A stretch of 64,000 nt of DNA from Novosphingobium nitrogenifigens DSM 19370. GTDB lineage: Bacteria; Pseudomonadota; Alphaproteobacteria; Sphingomonadales; Sphingomonadaceae. The notes beneath the pieces were generated by a model. It did no database searches. It worked only from the letters and a program-made list of their open reading frames with translations, and was not told where the DNA came from. The stretch spans positions 699,154 to 763,153 of the forward strand of contig NZ_GL876933.1 in NCBI RefSeq assembly GCF_000192575.1. Reading direction: 5' to 3'. The translations under genes were made by a program, and so were the position numbers. Positions 1 through 10,400 of this stretch are shown here, one piece after another (positions within the stretch are counted from its first letter, which is position 1; each line of letters opens with the position of its first letter).

Positions 1-941
1 TGTTCAAGCGCATCGATCCGTCCATCCTGTCCGGTGCGATCATTGAGCCATTGCTGCTCGGCGCCGGTGACGACGAAATCGGCGCGTTCTTCGGCAACCC
101 GGTCGCGCTTGGGCAGCCCTTTGCGCCCGAAACCGCTGCCACGAGCGGTGGAGATCAGGCCTTGCGGGCTGGATCGCACCATTTTCCCGAGAAACCCGCG
201 CACGCCGCCGCCGCGCTGGGCCAGAAATTCGGTGTGGGCCAGTTCCTCTTCGGGTGTGGGCATCGATTGACCCTGCCACCCCTGGAGATAGTTGGCGACG
301 CCCTGGACGAAGAGGGCTTCCCACTCCGGCGCATTCGCGGCGCCGAGCGTCGCGTCTTTCAGGCGGAACAGCAGGTCGGCTTCCTCGGCGCTGACCCGCG
401 CCGGGCCGTTGCTTGCCGGGGCAAAGATCACGCGCCGAATGATCGCGCATTCCGTGGTGGTGATCCGCCCGGCGGCAAAGCGGTCGTCCTCCGGCTCGCC
501 GTCTTCGCGGGTCGGGCCGAGCCCGGCAACCACCGCGCGTTCGACTTGCGCGAGGATGAAATCCTTGAGGCGAAGCGGCGCGGAATCCATCCGTTCGATG
601 AGGTAGACCAGAAGTTCGAGATCGGCAGTCGACTCGATGCGCCCGTCATGCTCGATCCGCAGGAGCAGCCAGTCGGCCTGCGCGTCGGACAAGTGGCCGC
701 GCGGATGGCTCGTCGTCATCAGGAATTCGGTGAGGGCCTCGACGAAGAAGCGGGTCCATTCTGCGCTCGGACGCCGGATACGATCGTTGAGTGCGAGAAT
801 CTCGTCGGCCCGCTCCGCCGTGACGTTGCCCTGGCTCCAGACCGCACGACGCAGAACTGCGACGGTGTCGTCGGCAATCGCGTCCCCGGTCATGCCGTGC
901 CGGGCGATGTCGGCCAAAGCTGTCGTCGTGCGCGAAGTCAT
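1..941 (-). CDS. Conserved hypothetical protein with internal duplication (3' end outside window)
   Basis: I do not recognise a named family. The reading frame is open from the ATG at 941 to the window edge, giving 313 residues with no stop, so the C-terminus is missing. The protein is soluble-looking, rich in Ala, Arg, Asp and Glu, with no signal peptide or membrane segment. It contains two similar modules: residues about 40-122 (VTAERADEILALND ... LSDAQADWLLLRIEHDGRIE) and about 183-313 (VSAEEADLLFRLKD ... VTGAEQQWLNDRTGQDGRID), so it looks like an ancient tandem duplication. The G-rich linker near residues 243-285 is basic. It lies downstream of thrS on the same strand, separated by a strong hairpin, so it is probably transcribed on its own. 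The function is unknown. Confidence 0.8.
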   Translation of the reverse strand, partial: MTSRTTTALADIARHGMTGDAIADDTVAVLRRAVWSQGNVTAERADEILALNDRIRRPSAEWTRFFVEALTEFLMTTSHPRGHLSDAQADWLLLRIEHDGRIESTADLELLVYLIERMDSAPLRLKDFILAQVERAVVAGLGPTREDGEPEDDRFAAGRITTTECAIIRRVIFAPASNGPARVSAEEADLLFRLKDATLGAANAPEWEALFVQGVANYLQGWQGQSMPTPEEELAHTEFLAQRGGGVRGFLGKMVRSSPQGLISTARGSGFGRKGLPKRDRVAEERADFVVTGAEQQWLNDRTGQDGRIDALE

Positions 942-997
942 TGGATCCCCCTTACGTGGAATCCCATATCGCACGGGTTTGCTTAAGGCATGTTTAC

Positions 998-1036
998 GAT
1001 GACGACCCGCGCGACGGCGGCGCGCGGGTCGTCATC
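998..1036 (-). terminator. Strong hairpin after thrS
   Basis: Perfect 16-bp inverted repeat (GATGACGACCCGCGCG and its complement) around a 7-nt loop, 10 bases past the thrS stop and 57 bases before the next gene on the same strand. No clear T-run follows, so termination strength is inferred from the stem alone. Confidence 0.65.
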
Positions 1037-1046
1037 CCGTTCGGGA

Positions 1047-3038
1047 TCAGCGCAAGTCGGGCGCAGTCGCTTCACCCTTGATCAGGGCAATCGCTTCGGC
1101 GAGCGGCAGCACTTTCTGCTGCTGTTCGCCAAGGCGGCGAACCGCGACAGTGCCTTCCTCGGCTTCGCGCTTGCCCACCACCAGTAGGAAGGGAACCTTC
1201 TGCAGCGAGTGTTCGCGCACCTTGTAATTGATCTTCTCGTTGCGGGTGTCGGCTTCGACGCGGATGCCTGCCGCAGCCAGGGTCTGCACGGTTTCCTGCG
1301 CATAGCCGTCGGCGTCGGACACGATCGTTGCGACCACGGCCTGAACCGGGGCCAGCCACACCGGCAGCTTGCCCGCGAAGTGTTCGATCAGGATGCCGAT
1401 GAAGCGTTCGTACGAGCCGAAGATCGCGCGGTGCAGCATGACCGGGCGATGGCGTTCGCCGTCTTCGCCGATGTAGCTGGCATCGAGACGTTCGGGCAGG
1501 ACGCGGTCCGACTGGATCGTGCCGACCTGCCAGGTACGGCCGATTGCATCGGTGAGGTGCCATTCCAGCTTGGGCGCATAGAACGCGCCTTCGCCCGGCA
1601 GTTCTTCCCAGCCGTATTCGGGCGTGGCAAGGCCCGCTGCCGCGACCGCATTGCGCAGTTCGGCTTCGGCCTGATCCCACATTTCATCGCTGCCGAAACG
1701 CTTTTCGGGGCGCAGCGCCAGCTTGATCGCGTACGTGAAGCCGAAGTCCTTGTAGATGCGGTCGGCCAGTTCGCAGAACGCGCGTACTTCCTCGACGATC
1801 TGGTCTTCGCGGCAGAAGATGTGGGCATCGTCCTGCGTGAACTGGCGCACGCGCATCAGGCCGTGCAGCGCGCCGTGCGGCTCGTTGCGGTGGCAGCAGC
1901 CGTTTTCATAGAAGCGCAGCGGCAGTTCGCGGTACGACTTGATCCCCTGGCGGAAGATCAGGACGTGCGCGGGGCAGTTCATCGGCTTGAGCGCCATCCA
2001 GGCCGCATCGTCCGACACGAGCGGGCCTTCGTCCTCGACATTGGGCACTTCGTCGGGGATCACGAACATGTTCTCGCGGTACTTGCCCCAGTGACCCGAG
2101 GCTTCCCACTGGCGGGCGTCCATGACCTGCGGGGTCTTCACTTCGCGATAGCCCGCCCCGTCGATGGCGCGGCGCATATAGGCTTCGAGTTCGCGCCAGA
2201 TGCGATAGCCCTTGGGGTGCCAGAACACCGAGCCATGCGCTTCGGCCTGAAGATGGAACAGGTCCATTTCCTGGCCGAGCTTGCGGTGGTCGCGCTTGGC
2301 GGCTTCTTCGAGCCGGGTCAGATGCGCGTCGAGCTGCTTCTTGTTGAGCCAGCCGGTGCCATAGATGCGGCTGAGCATCGCGTTGTTCTGGTCGCCGCGC
2401 CAATAGGCGCCCGACACGCGCGTCAGCTTGAAGGCCGCAGGATCGAGCTTGCCGGTCGAGGCAAGGTGCGGCCCGCGGCACATGTCGAACCAGTCGCTGC
2501 CCGACCAGTAGACGGTCAGTTCCTCGCCTTCGGGCAGTTCGGCGGCCCACTGCGCCTTGAACGTCTCGCCTGCCGCTTCCCAGCGGGCGATGAGATCGGC
2601 GCGCGTCCACGCTTCGCGGCGCAGCGGCTTGTCGGCGGCGATGATCTCGCGCATCTTCGCCTCGATCACCGGCAGGTCCTCTTCGGTGAAGGGGCGCTCG
2701 GCGGGGGCGAAGTCGTAATAGAACCCGTCGTCCGTTGCCGGGCCGAAAGTGATCTGCGTGCCGGGGAACAGCGCCTGCACCGCTTCGGCCAGAACGTGGG
2801 CAAAGTCGTGGCGGACGAGTTCGAGCGCGTCGGCTTCGTCGCGGGCTGTCACCAGCGCGAGCGCGGCATCCCGGGTGAGCGGGCGAGTGATGTCGTAAAG
2901 CTCTCCATCGACGCGCGCACCGATGGCCGCCTTGGCAAGGCCCGGGCCGATCGCGGCAGCAATCTCCGCCGGAGTAGTGCCGGGCGCCACTTCGCGCACG
3001 GAACCATCAGGCAGGGTGATCTTGAGCACTTCCGACAT
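1047..3038 (-). CDS. thrS: Threonine--tRNA ligase
   Basis: Charges tRNA-Thr with threonine in the cytoplasm (class II aminoacyl-tRNA synthetase). The 663-residue product starts with a TGS domain ([20 protein letters not shown]), followed by the editing domain with [11 protein letters not shown] and the SAD-type region. The class II core carries [13 protein letters not shown], whose Cys is a zinc ligand, then [18 protein letters not shown] and [14 protein letters not shown], and the C-terminal anticodon-binding domain ends near PDLR. The frame is open further upstream to 3224, but the ATG at 3038 matches the usual TGS-domain start and is preceded by GAGAG. Length is normal for the family. No infC follows; a hairpin closes the unit. 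Confidence 0.98.
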   Translation of the reverse strand: MSEVLKITLPDGSVREVAPGTTPAEIAAAIGPGLAKAAIGARVDGELYDITRPLTRDAALALVTARDEADALELVRHDFAHVLAEAVQALFPGTQITFGPATDDGFYYDFAPAERPFTEEDLPVIEAKMREIIAADKPLRREAWTRADLIARWEAAGETFKAQWAAELPEGEELTVYWSGSDWFDMCRGPHLASTGKLDPAAFKLTRVSGAYWRGDQNNAMLSRIYGTGWLNKKQLDAHLTRLEEAAKRDHRKLGQEMDLFHLQAEAHGSVFWHPKGYRIWRELEAYMRRAIDGAGYREVKTPQVMDARQWEASGHWGKYRENMFVIPDEVPNVEDEGPLVSDDAAWMALKPMNCPAHVLIFRQGIKSYRELPLRFYENGCCHRNEPHGALHGLMRVRQFTQDDAHIFCREDQIVEEVRAFCELADRIYKDFGFTYAIKLALRPEKRFGSDEMWDQAEAELRNAVAAAGLATPEYGWEELPGEGAFYAPKLEWHLTDAIGRTWQVGTIQSDRVLPERLDASYIGEDGERHRPVMLHRAIFGSYERFIGILIEHFAGKLPVWLAPVQAVVATIVSDADGYAQETVQTLAAAGIRVEADTRNEKINYKVREHSLQKVPFLLVVGKREAEEGTVAVRRLGEQQQKVLPLAEAIALIKGEATAPDLR

Positions 3039-3174
3039 TGTTGCAACTCTCTGATTGGACCCGCGGGAACCAAAGGGCGGGAGGCGGCCGCTTTGGCAGA
3101 AAGCGGCCAATTCCGAAAGGGGGGACAGCACCGGATCGGCCCGGTAGATCGGTAGGGTGGATCGATAGGGCGGA

Positions 3175-4479
3175 TCAGATCCGGGTGCGTTTCGCGGCGC
3201 GCATTTCGAGCCATTGTGCGACAACCCATGCCGCGATCATGCAGACGAACGGCATGACCGGGTAATGAAAGCGCGATTGCCCGGAAAAGACGACCGCGAT
3301 CGCGCTGGGATAGAGGGCTGCGACATGGGCGATGATCCACCAGTCGATCGCGGGCAATCCCGTTGCGCGCCGTCGGGCGAGAATCGCGAAGGGCGCCAGC
3401 ACGAAGGCGCCGAGCAGCAGCCAGTAGAACGCCTGATTGACCGCGCGCAGGGCGAGAAAGGCACGGGGGGCCGCCTGCCATGCGGCTGAGCCGGTTTCAT
3501 AGGCCCATTCGCCTTCGCCGTCCGGCCCCCACAGGCGCCAGAGTTTCATGGGGGCAAGCATGGCAAAGCGGGCCGGATGTGCGGCGATCCACGCTGTGCC
3601 CAGTCGTCGCGCTTCCCGGTCGCGGCCAAGTTCGTCGAGATCGGTGCGCGCTTCGAGTGCCCGCACCACCGGATCTTCGGGCGTATAGCCGCCGCGCGCG
3701 CTGTCGTTGTTGCCGGTGAGCAAGGTATAGCCCCCGTTGGTCGAGACCACGACCCATGCCCCCAGTTCGCGATGATTGCGCAAGGTCCAGGGCGCGATGG
3801 CAAGTCCGGCCACGCCCAGCACCAGCGCCGTGCGCCATGCAACGGGCAGGAACTGGCGCCGCATATCGCCGGTGCGCCACAGCGCGACAGCCATGATCGC
3901 CGGAACGATCACCAGCGTCTGCGCCTTGACCAGTGCCGCGAGCCCGAACACGAGCCCCGCCGCCACATTCGCGCGCCAGCCGTGACGGGCGACGAGCAAC
4001 CAGATGCCGCTCAGGAACAGGGCCGTATAGACGACTTCGGTCAAGGCGAGCGGAACATAGAGGATGGCGTTGGGATAGATGGCGAACGCGAGCAGCCCGA
4101 TCCGTGCTGCCAGTTCGGAGCCGCTCAGGCGCCGCCCGAGGTCGAGCACGAGCCAGGCCGACAGGGCCGCCGCAATCAGGTTGACGATGCCCACGGTCCA
4201 GATCGAGGCACCGAGCAGGCGAAAGGCGAGCGACAGGATCATCGGCCAGCCCACCGGCCAGAACGCCGTCGCCGCCCCGTGATTGTCGATATAACCCGCG
4301 CCTGTCGCCATCAGCGCCGCGCGGCTGAAATACCATTGCGCGTCGGACGTCGGCGTGACCGCGCAAAGCAGCATGGCTGCGCGCGGCACCATGAACAGCA
4401 CGAACAAGGCGGGAAGCGCGCGGGGCTCCATCAGGAACGCGGTAAGTCTGGCGAAAAGACGGTCGAACATCGCGGGCAT
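3175..4479 (-). CDS. GT-C type membrane glycosyltransferase (ArnT/PMT-like, GT39/GT83)
   Basis: A polytopic inner-membrane protein of 434 residues with about ten hydrophobic segments, of the dolichyl-phosphate-mannose mannosyltransferase/ArnT type that moves a sugar from a polyprenyl-phosphate carrier in the periplasm. The first extracytoplasmic loop has the expected acidic residue in TPTSDAQWY (Asp46), followed by the GYIDN...FWPVGWP stretch typical of this superfamily. The sugar and acceptor cannot be read from sequence. Two starts are possible: ATG at 4479 or ATG at 4470 (9 bases after GAG); I list the longer. It diverges from the hydrolase at 4573 and lies upstream of thrS with a 136-bp gap that contains short GGATCGATAGGG-like repeats. 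Confidence 0.85.
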   Translation of the reverse strand: MPAMFDRLFARLTAFLMEPRALPALFVLFMVPRAAMLLCAVTPTSDAQWYFSRAALMATGAGYIDNHGAATAFWPVGWPMILSLAFRLLGASIWTVGIVNLIAAALSAWLVLDLGRRLSGSELAARIGLLAFAIYPNAILYVPLALTEVVYTALFLSGIWLLVARHGWRANVAAGLVFGLAALVKAQTLVIVPAIMAVALWRTGDMRRQFLPVAWRTALVLGVAGLAIAPWTLRNHRELGAWVVVSTNGGYTLLTGNNDSARGGYTPEDPVVRALEARTDLDELGRDREARRLGTAWIAAHPARFAMLAPMKLWRLWGPDGEGEWAYETGSAAWQAAPRAFLALRAVNQAFYWLLLGAFVLAPFAILARRRATGLPAIDWWIIAHVAALYPSAIAVVFSGQSRFHYPVMPFVCMIAAWVVAQWLEMRAAKRTRI

Positions 4480-4519
4480 CTCTACACGACCCTGGGTTAA
4501 AAGCCGCGTAATGCTGTCG

Positions 4520-4557
4520 CGCCCGGGCAAAAGCCCCTTTCGCAAGGGCCCCGGGCG
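4520..4557. promoter_or_regulatory. Hairpin in divergent intergenic region
   Basis: Inverted repeat CGCCCGGG...CCCGGGCG with an inner CCCTT/AAGGG stem, lying in the 93-bp gap between the glycosyltransferase and hydrolase starts. It may be a regulatory structure in the leader of one of them; I see no clear promoter hexamers. Confidence 0.35.
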
Positions 4558-4572
4558 ACCTAACAGGCGGTC

Positions 4573-5343
4573 ATGACATCGGACCTTGCCCCGCTTGCCC
4601 GCCTTGTCCCCGACGAAGGCCCGAGCCTTGCCTATCGTCTCCTGCCCGGAACCGGCCCGACTATCGTGTTCCTGCCCGGCTATATGTCGGACATGGCGGG
4701 CAGCAAGGCCGTCGCTGTGCTGGAATGGGCCGCCGCGCGGGGGCTGGGATGCCTGCTGCTCGACTATTCGGGATGCGGCAAGAGCGAGGGGACGTTCGCG
4801 CAAGGGACGCTTTCACGCTGGCGCGACGAAGTCGTGGCGCTGATCGATCATTGCGGGCTCGATCGCGTGGTTCTGGCCGGATCGAGCATGGGTGGCTGGC
4901 TCATGCTGCTGATTGCCCGCGCGCTGGGCGATCGGGTGGCCGGACTGGTCGGCATTGCCGCCGCGCCCGATTTCACCGACTGGGGCTATGACACCGCGCA
5001 AAAGGCCGCATTGGCAGCCGGGGACGTCGTATTCGAGGACAATCCCTATGGCCCCGCGCCGACCCCGACTTATCCCGGGTTCTGGGCCGATGGAGAGGGG
5101 CTGCGCCAGCTCGACGCGCCGATCCCCTTTGCCGGACCGGTGCGTTTGCTGCACGGACAGGCCGATCCGGACGTGCCCTGGGCGATTGCCCTGCGCCTTG
5201 CCGAAGCAATCGGTTCAGCCGATGTGCAGATCTACCTCGTCAAGGACGGCGATCATCGCCTGTCCCGTCCGGGGGACATCGCCCTTTTGCTGACGACATT
5301 GGCGGGGCTCTTGCCGGATGGGGCGCAAGGACAAGGTTCATGA
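4573..5343 (+). CDS. Alpha/beta hydrolase
   Basis: A 256-residue cytoplasmic alpha/beta hydrolase without signal peptide. The oxyanion region is VFLPGYMSDMAGSKA, the small-residue turn LLLDYSGCGKSEG follows, and the nucleophile elbow is AGSSMGGW (Ser of GSSMGG). The acid is probably in LLHGQADPDVPW and the catalytic His in KDGDHRLSRP near the C-terminus. This arrangement resembles ABHD10/prolyl-oligopeptidase-like esterases; the substrate is unknown. The ATG follows an AGGCGG ribosome-binding site. Its stop overlaps the start of the next gene (ATGA), so the TPR protein and probably the flavin oxidoreductase are co-transcribed. Confidence 0.9.
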   Translation: MTSDLAPLARLVPDEGPSLAYRLLPGTGPTIVFLPGYMSDMAGSKAVAVLEWAAARGLGCLLLDYSGCGKSEGTFAQGTLSRWRDEVVALIDHCGLDRVVLAGSSMGGWLMLLIARALGDRVAGLVGIAAAPDFTDWGYDTAQKAALAAGDVVFEDNPYGPAPTPTYPGFWADGEGLRQLDAPIPFAGPVRLLHGQADPDVPWAIALRLAEAIGSADVQIYLVKDGDHRLSRPGDIALLLTTLAGLLPDGAQGQGS

Positions 5344-6266
5344 TCGCGATCCTGCCGCTTTTCGCTCTGCTCCAGATCGGGCCGAGCCCGCACAATTTCG
5401 ATCCTTCGCCGCTGCCCATCCCCGGGCACGAGCATCACGAAGCGCAATTGGCGGAAAAGCCGCAGAAGACGCCGCCTGTCGTCGATCCGCTGGCCGAATG
5501 TCTGGGCAAGGCGCGGATGGATTCTGCGTCCGGGCTTGCCTATGCGCGCAAGTGGCTGAGCGAAGCGCGCGTACCGTCGGCGCGCGTGCGGCCCGACCAG
5601 TGCCTCGGCATGGTCCTTTCCGATCAAGGCGATTTCAATGCGGCCGAAGGGGCCTTTGCCGACGGCGTCTCGGCCATTCCGGTGATGCAGGAAGCATCCG
5701 CCGTGCCGTTGATGGCGATGGCGGGCAATGCCGCGCTCGCCGCAGGCGGCAGTGCGCGGGCGCTGGCGTGGTTCGACCGCGCGCTCGCGGTCAAGGCTTA
5801 TGACGACTATGCCCAGCGCGGCGCGATCTATGCCGACCGGGCGCGGGCGCTCGTCGCGCTCGGGCGGCTTGACGAGGCCGGGGCCTCGCTGACGCAGGCG
5901 CGGCGGCTGGCTCCCGAATATGCCGGCGCGTTCCTGCTTTCCGCAACACTCGCCCGGCGGCAGAAGGATCTGGTGAGCGCGCAGGAATTCATCGAGAGCG
6001 CGTCGCGGATCAATCCCCACGATCCCGCGATCGGCCTCGAGGCGGGGGTGATCGCGGTCCTTGCAGGCCATGACGAAGCTGCGCGCAAGTCGTGGTCCTC
6101 GGTCGTCTCGACCTCCCCCGACAGCCCCGAGGCGGAAACTGCGCGCGGCTACCTCTCGCAACTCGGCCCGGTTCCGGGGGGCAGCGGACCGGGTGGAGGC
6201 GGGCAACCCCTTGATCGCACGGCAACAAGCCCCACATCGGGAGCAGTATCCCCGCCGGAGCATTGA
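5340..6266 (+). CDS. Tetratricopeptide-repeat protein, probably exported
   Basis: A 308-residue protein beginning with a short hydrophobic N-terminus (MIAILPLFALLQIG) that may act as a signal peptide, then a Pro/His-rich linker and a run of TPR-like helical pairs from about residue 70 to 265 (for example ALAWFDRALAVKAYDDYAQRGAIYADRARALVALGRLDEA in pieces). The C-terminal 35 residues are Gly/Pro-rich and probably disordered. TPR arrays mediate protein contacts; no enzyme motif is present. It overlaps the preceding hydrolase by four bases and is followed by a 6-bp gap to the flavin oxidoreductase, so the three form one unit. Partner and role are unknown. Confidence 0.85.
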   Translation: MIAILPLFALLQIGPSPHNFDPSPLPIPGHEHHEAQLAEKPQKTPPVVDPLAECLGKARMDSASGLAYARKWLSEARVPSARVRPDQCLGMVLSDQGDFNAAEGAFADGVSAIPVMQEASAVPLMAMAGNAALAAGGSARALAWFDRALAVKAYDDYAQRGAIYADRARALVALGRLDEAGASLTQARRLAPEYAGAFLLSATLARRQKDLVSAQEFIESASRINPHDPAIGLEAGVIAVLAGHDEAARKSWSSVVSTSPDSPEAETARGYLSQLGPVPGGSGPGGGGQPLDRTATSPTSGAVSPPEH

Positions 6267-6272
6267 GATCCC

Positions 6273-7262
6273 ATGAAACTGTCGGTGCTGGACCTTGTCC
6301 CCGTGATCGAGGGCGGCACCATCGCCCGGGCGCTTTCCGATGCTGCCGACTTGGCGCGCTGTGCCGAGGCGGCAGGCTATCACCGTTACTGGATCGCCGA
6401 GCACCACGGGATGGAAGGGATCGGCGGCGCGGCGACGGCGGTCGTCCTGTCTCATGTCGGTCATGCCACCTCGACGATCCGGATCGGGGCGGGCGGGATC
6501 ATGTTGCCCAATCACAATCCGCTGGTGATCGCCGAACAGTTCGGCACGCTCGACGCGCTTTTTCCCGGCCGGATCGATCTTGGGCTCGGGCGTGCGCCGG
6601 GGGCCGACCAGCGCATCGCCCGCGCGTTGCACAAGGATGTGAACCGCACGGCCGAGGACTTTCCCGCCGACGTCGTCGAATTGCAGGCCCACTTTGCCGC
6701 CGACACGCGCCTGCCGTTGCTGGCGACGCCGGGGCAGGGCGCGCATCCGCAGATGTGGATCTTGGGATCGAGCCTGTTCGGTGCGCAGTTGGCGGCCATG
6801 CTCGGCCTGCCTTACGCGTTCGCCTCGCATTTCGCGCCGGACCATCTCGACGGTGCGATCCGGCTTTACCGCGAGCGGTTCGAGCCTTCCGCAACGCTGG
6901 AAAAGCCGCACGTCATGGCCGCGATCAATGTGCTGGCCGCGCCGACCGACGAGGAAGCCGTGCTGCTTGCCAGTTCGATGGACCAGTCTTTCGTCCGTTT
7001 GCGGACCGGCAATCCCGGGCGCCTGCCGCCGCCGGTTCCCGGCTATCGCGACAGCCTGCCCGGACCGCATCGCGCCATGCTGGAACACATGCGGCAGGTT
7101 TCGGCGATCGGCAGCCCGGCGACCGTGGCGGCGGGGCTTGCCGCCTTTGCCGAACGCACCGGTGCCGACGAGATCATCGTCGCGGGCGCGACGTTCGATC
7201 CGGCCATGCGTCGCCGCAGTCTGGAACTCACCATGGAAGCCGTGAGCGGCATCGTCGGCTGA
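6273..7262 (+). CDS. LLM-class flavin-dependent oxidoreductase (MsnO8-like)
   Basis: A bacterial-luciferase-like monooxygenase of 329 residues (TIM barrel using reduced FMN supplied by a partner reductase). Recognised from the N-terminal strand [24 protein letters not shown], the [26 protein letters not shown] block and [16 protein letters not shown], all standard in the MsnO8 subgroup. Length is normal. The family includes alkane, sulfonate and unknown-substrate oxidases, so the reaction cannot be named. It is the last gene of the hydrolase-TPR-oxidoreductase unit and is followed by an inverted repeat at 7265-7313. Confidence 0.93.
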   Translation: MKLSVLDLVPVIEGGTIARALSDAADLARCAEAAGYHRYWIAEHHGMEGIGGAATAVVLSHVGHATSTIRIGAGGIMLPNHNPLVIAEQFGTLDALFPGRIDLGLGRAPGADQRIARALHKDVNRTAEDFPADVVELQAHFAADTRLPLLATPGQGAHPQMWILGSSLFGAQLAAMLGLPYAFASHFAPDHLDGAIRLYRERFEPSATLEKPHVMAAINVLAAPTDEEAVLLASSMDQSFVRLRTGNPGRLPPPVPGYRDSLPGPHRAMLEHMRQVSAIGSPATVAAGLAAFAERTGADEIIVAGATFDPAMRRRSLELTMEAVSGIVG

Positions 7263-7264
7263 AC

Positions 7265-7313
7265 GGGAATGGGACGGTGTCGGGCATGGTGAAATTCCGC
7301 CGACGCCATTCCC
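7265..7313 (+). terminator. Possible terminator hairpin after LLM oxidoreductase
   Basis: Inverted repeat GGGAATGG/CCATTCCC with an inner GTCGG/CCGAC, starting three bases past the stop. The arms are 33 nt apart and no T-run follows, so this is weak. Confidence 0.4.
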
Positions 7314-7437
7314 AATCGGACACGGAGGCCGGTGGCAATCGCGGGTTAACGTCGATAGGCTAGCGTTCCTCAAACGGGTCCTTGCCATGCTCGTGGTGTG
7401 GACTTGGGACTTGTATGAAAAATACGCAGGCCTAAAA

Positions 7438-7443
7438 TATAAT
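7438..7443 (+). promoter_or_regulatory. Candidate -10 element of gdhZ
   Basis: A perfect TATAAT lies in an unusually A+T-rich patch (7423-7446) 45 bases before the gdhZ start. The matching -35 is poor. Just upstream the heptamer GGACTTG occurs twice in tandem (7411-7424 area), which could be an activator site. Confidence 0.4.
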
Positions 7444-7487
7444 TACAAGGCCGGGCGATGATATCCGGCCGCGCGGGAAGGACATTC

Positions 7488-10400
7488 ATGGCTACTCTTG
7501 CTGATGCCGCATCGGCGGCTGCGTCGAATCCGCTGAATTCTTCATCTTCCTCGATCGAGGGGCTCTCGCTCGAAGCAACGCTCACCCAACGCTTTGCCGA
7601 TTCCCTGCTTCCTGCCGAAGCAGCTGATTTCGACGCGGCACGGCTGGCAGAGGCGGCGCGTTTCGCCTTGCGCACGGCCTTGCGGCGCAAGGGGGCCGAA
7701 CCTGCGCTCGCGATCGAGAGCGTTGCCGGGACCGACACCACGCCGCGCTATTTGCGCATCGCGGTCGTCAACGACGACATGCCGTTCCTGGTCGATTCGG
7801 TCTGCGCCACGGTGTCGCACCACGGGCTCGCCATCGATCGCATGGTTCACCCGGTTCTGGCCGTGCGCCGCGATCCCGACGGGCGGCTGGTCAGCCTGCC
7901 CGAAGGCGAGGCGATCGGCGAATTGCGCGAATCGATCATCTATCTCGAAACCGAGCGCGTCGATGCCCGCGGCCGCCGTGAACTGGTCGAGGGGCTGCAC
8001 CGCACGCTGGCCGATGTCCGTGCGGCGGTTGCCGACTGGTCGACGATGCAGGCGACCATGATCGAGGACGCCCGCAAACTGCCCGATCCCGAAGCGGCGG
8101 CGCTGATGCGCTGGCTGGGCGACGGCATGCTGACCCAGCTCGGGCATCTCGTCTGCTATCGCGACGGCAGCGCCGACCGCCGTCTCGGCATTTGCCGGGC
8201 GAGCCATGCCCCGCTCCTGTCCGACAGTTCCTATGCCCGCGCCTTTGCCCTGTTCGACGCTGCCGACGAACAGGGAACGACAGTGCGGGTGCCGCTGGTG
8301 GTCAAGGCCAACCGGGTTTCGCGGGTCCACCGTTTCGTTCCGCTCGACCTCTTTCTCGTGCCTGTCCGCGAAAAAGGGCAGGTCGTTGCCCTTTCGGTCC
8401 ATGCCGGGGTCTGGACCAGCGCGGCCCTGTCGGCGCCGCCCGACCGCGTGCCGCTCATGCGCAGCCAGCTCGAGGCGCTGACCGTCAAGCTCGGCATCTC
8501 GCCGCAGGGCCATGCCGGAAAGGCGCTCGTTCACGCGCTGACCGCGCTGCCGCACGACTTGCTCATCAGCTTTGCCGACGCGGATCTCGAACGCATCGCA
8601 ACGACGATGATGAGCTTGCTCGACCGACCGCGCCCGCGTCTCGAACTCGTGCGGGCGCCGCTCGAACGGCACTTGTTCGCGTTCGTCTGGTTGCCGCGCG
8701 ACGTCCAATCGACACAAGTGCGCCAACGGGTGCAGGCCATGCTGGAAAGCGCGGTCGGGGTGCAGGTGATCGACTGGAGCCTTCAGGTCGACGGCAATGC
8801 GCTGGCGCTTTTGCGCTTCGTTCTCGATTTCCGCGACGGAACCGGCGAACCGGATGCCCATGCGCTCGATCAGGCGTTGCAGGCGATGGTGCGCGGGTGG
8901 GATTCGGCGGTCGAAACCGAACTGGCGCGGACCGAGGATCCTTCGCGCGCGGCGGCAATCGCGGCGCGCTATGCCGATGCTTTTCCCATTACCTATCGCC
9001 ACACGTACGGACCTGCCGAAGCGGCCGAGGACATTCGCGTCATGCGCGTGTTGCATGGGGCCGGGGCGCCGCGTCGGGCGACGCGCCTGCATCGGCTCGG
9101 GGCCGAGGAAGACCTGCGGCTCAAGCTTTATCAGCGCGAAGGGGCGATTGTCCTCTCCGATGCGGTGCCGGTTCTGGAGAACTTCGGCTTTCGCGTGATG
9201 CAGGAAATGCCGACCGCGCTTGCCAATGGGCGGCTCGGTTTTGTCCACGATTTCCTCGTTGGCGTGCCGACCGAGATCGGCGTGGACGCGCTGCTCGCCC
9301 GCCGTGCCGAGATCGAGGACTCGCTTGCCGCCGTGCTCAACGGACAGGCAGAGAACGACGGGTTCAACCGCCTGATCGGTGCGGCGGGGCTTTCCCCGCG
9401 CGAGGCGAACTGGTTGCGCGCGTGGTACCGCTATCTGCGCCAGACCGGGCTGGGCGTCGATCTGGTGACGGCGGTTTCGGCTTTGCGCCGCGCAGGCACT
9501 GTGACGGGCGGGTTGATCGACTTGTTCCTTGCCCGTCACGATCCGCTGTTCGCGGGGGACCGCGACAGTGCCGAGATCGAGGCCGAGGAAGCGATCCGCC
9601 TCGGCCTTGCCCAGGTTGCCGCGATCAGCGACGATCGCCTTCTGCGGGCTTTCCATGCTCTGGTCCGCGCGATTTTGCGCACCAATGCCTTTGCCCCGGC
9701 CGGGGAAGAAGCGCTGGCGTTCAAGATCGAATCCGGGGCGGTTCCGGGCCTGCCGCGTCCGGTGCCGTGGCGCGAGATCTTCGTTTATTCTCCGCGTGTC
9801 GAAGGCATCCACTTGCGTGCAGGGCCGGTGGCGCGTGGCGGCCTGCGCTGGTCGGATCGCCGCGACGACTTCCGCACCGAAATCCTCGGGCTGATGAAAG
9901 CGCAGCGGGTGAAGAACGCGGTGATCGTGCCGACCGGCGCGAAAGGCGGGTTCTATCCCAAGCAATTACCCGACCCGGCGCGCGACCGTGACGGCTGGCT
10001 GGCCGAAGGGCGCGCGAGCTATCAGGTGTTTATCCGTGCGCTGCTGTCGGTCACCGACAATATCGTCACGGGCTCTGTCGCCCATCCCGCCGGGGTCGTT
10101 CTGCGCGATGGCGACGATCCCTACTTCGTCGTGGCCGCCGACAAGGGCACCGCGACCTTTTCCGACACGGCCAATGCCATTGCGACCGAGCACGATTTCT
10201 GGCTCGACGATGCTTTCGCCAGCGGTGGGTCGAAAGGCTATGACCACAAGGCGATGGGGATCACCGCGCGCGGGGCATGGATTTCGGTCCAGCGCCATTT
10301 CCGCGAACTGGGTCTCGATGTGCAGGAGCATCCGGTCAGCGTGGTCGGCGTCGGCGACATGTCCGGCGACGTCTTCGGCAACGGCATGTTGCTGAGCCAG

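Noticed and set aside
1209..3155. 648-codon plus-strand frame antisense to thrS
   Set aside because: Mirror of the thrS codon pattern; low-complexity composition and no motifs.
3039..3174. Possible leader regulation of thrS by short GGATCGATAGGG-like repeats
   Set aside because: The repeats are imperfect and do not form a T-box or a convincing attenuator.
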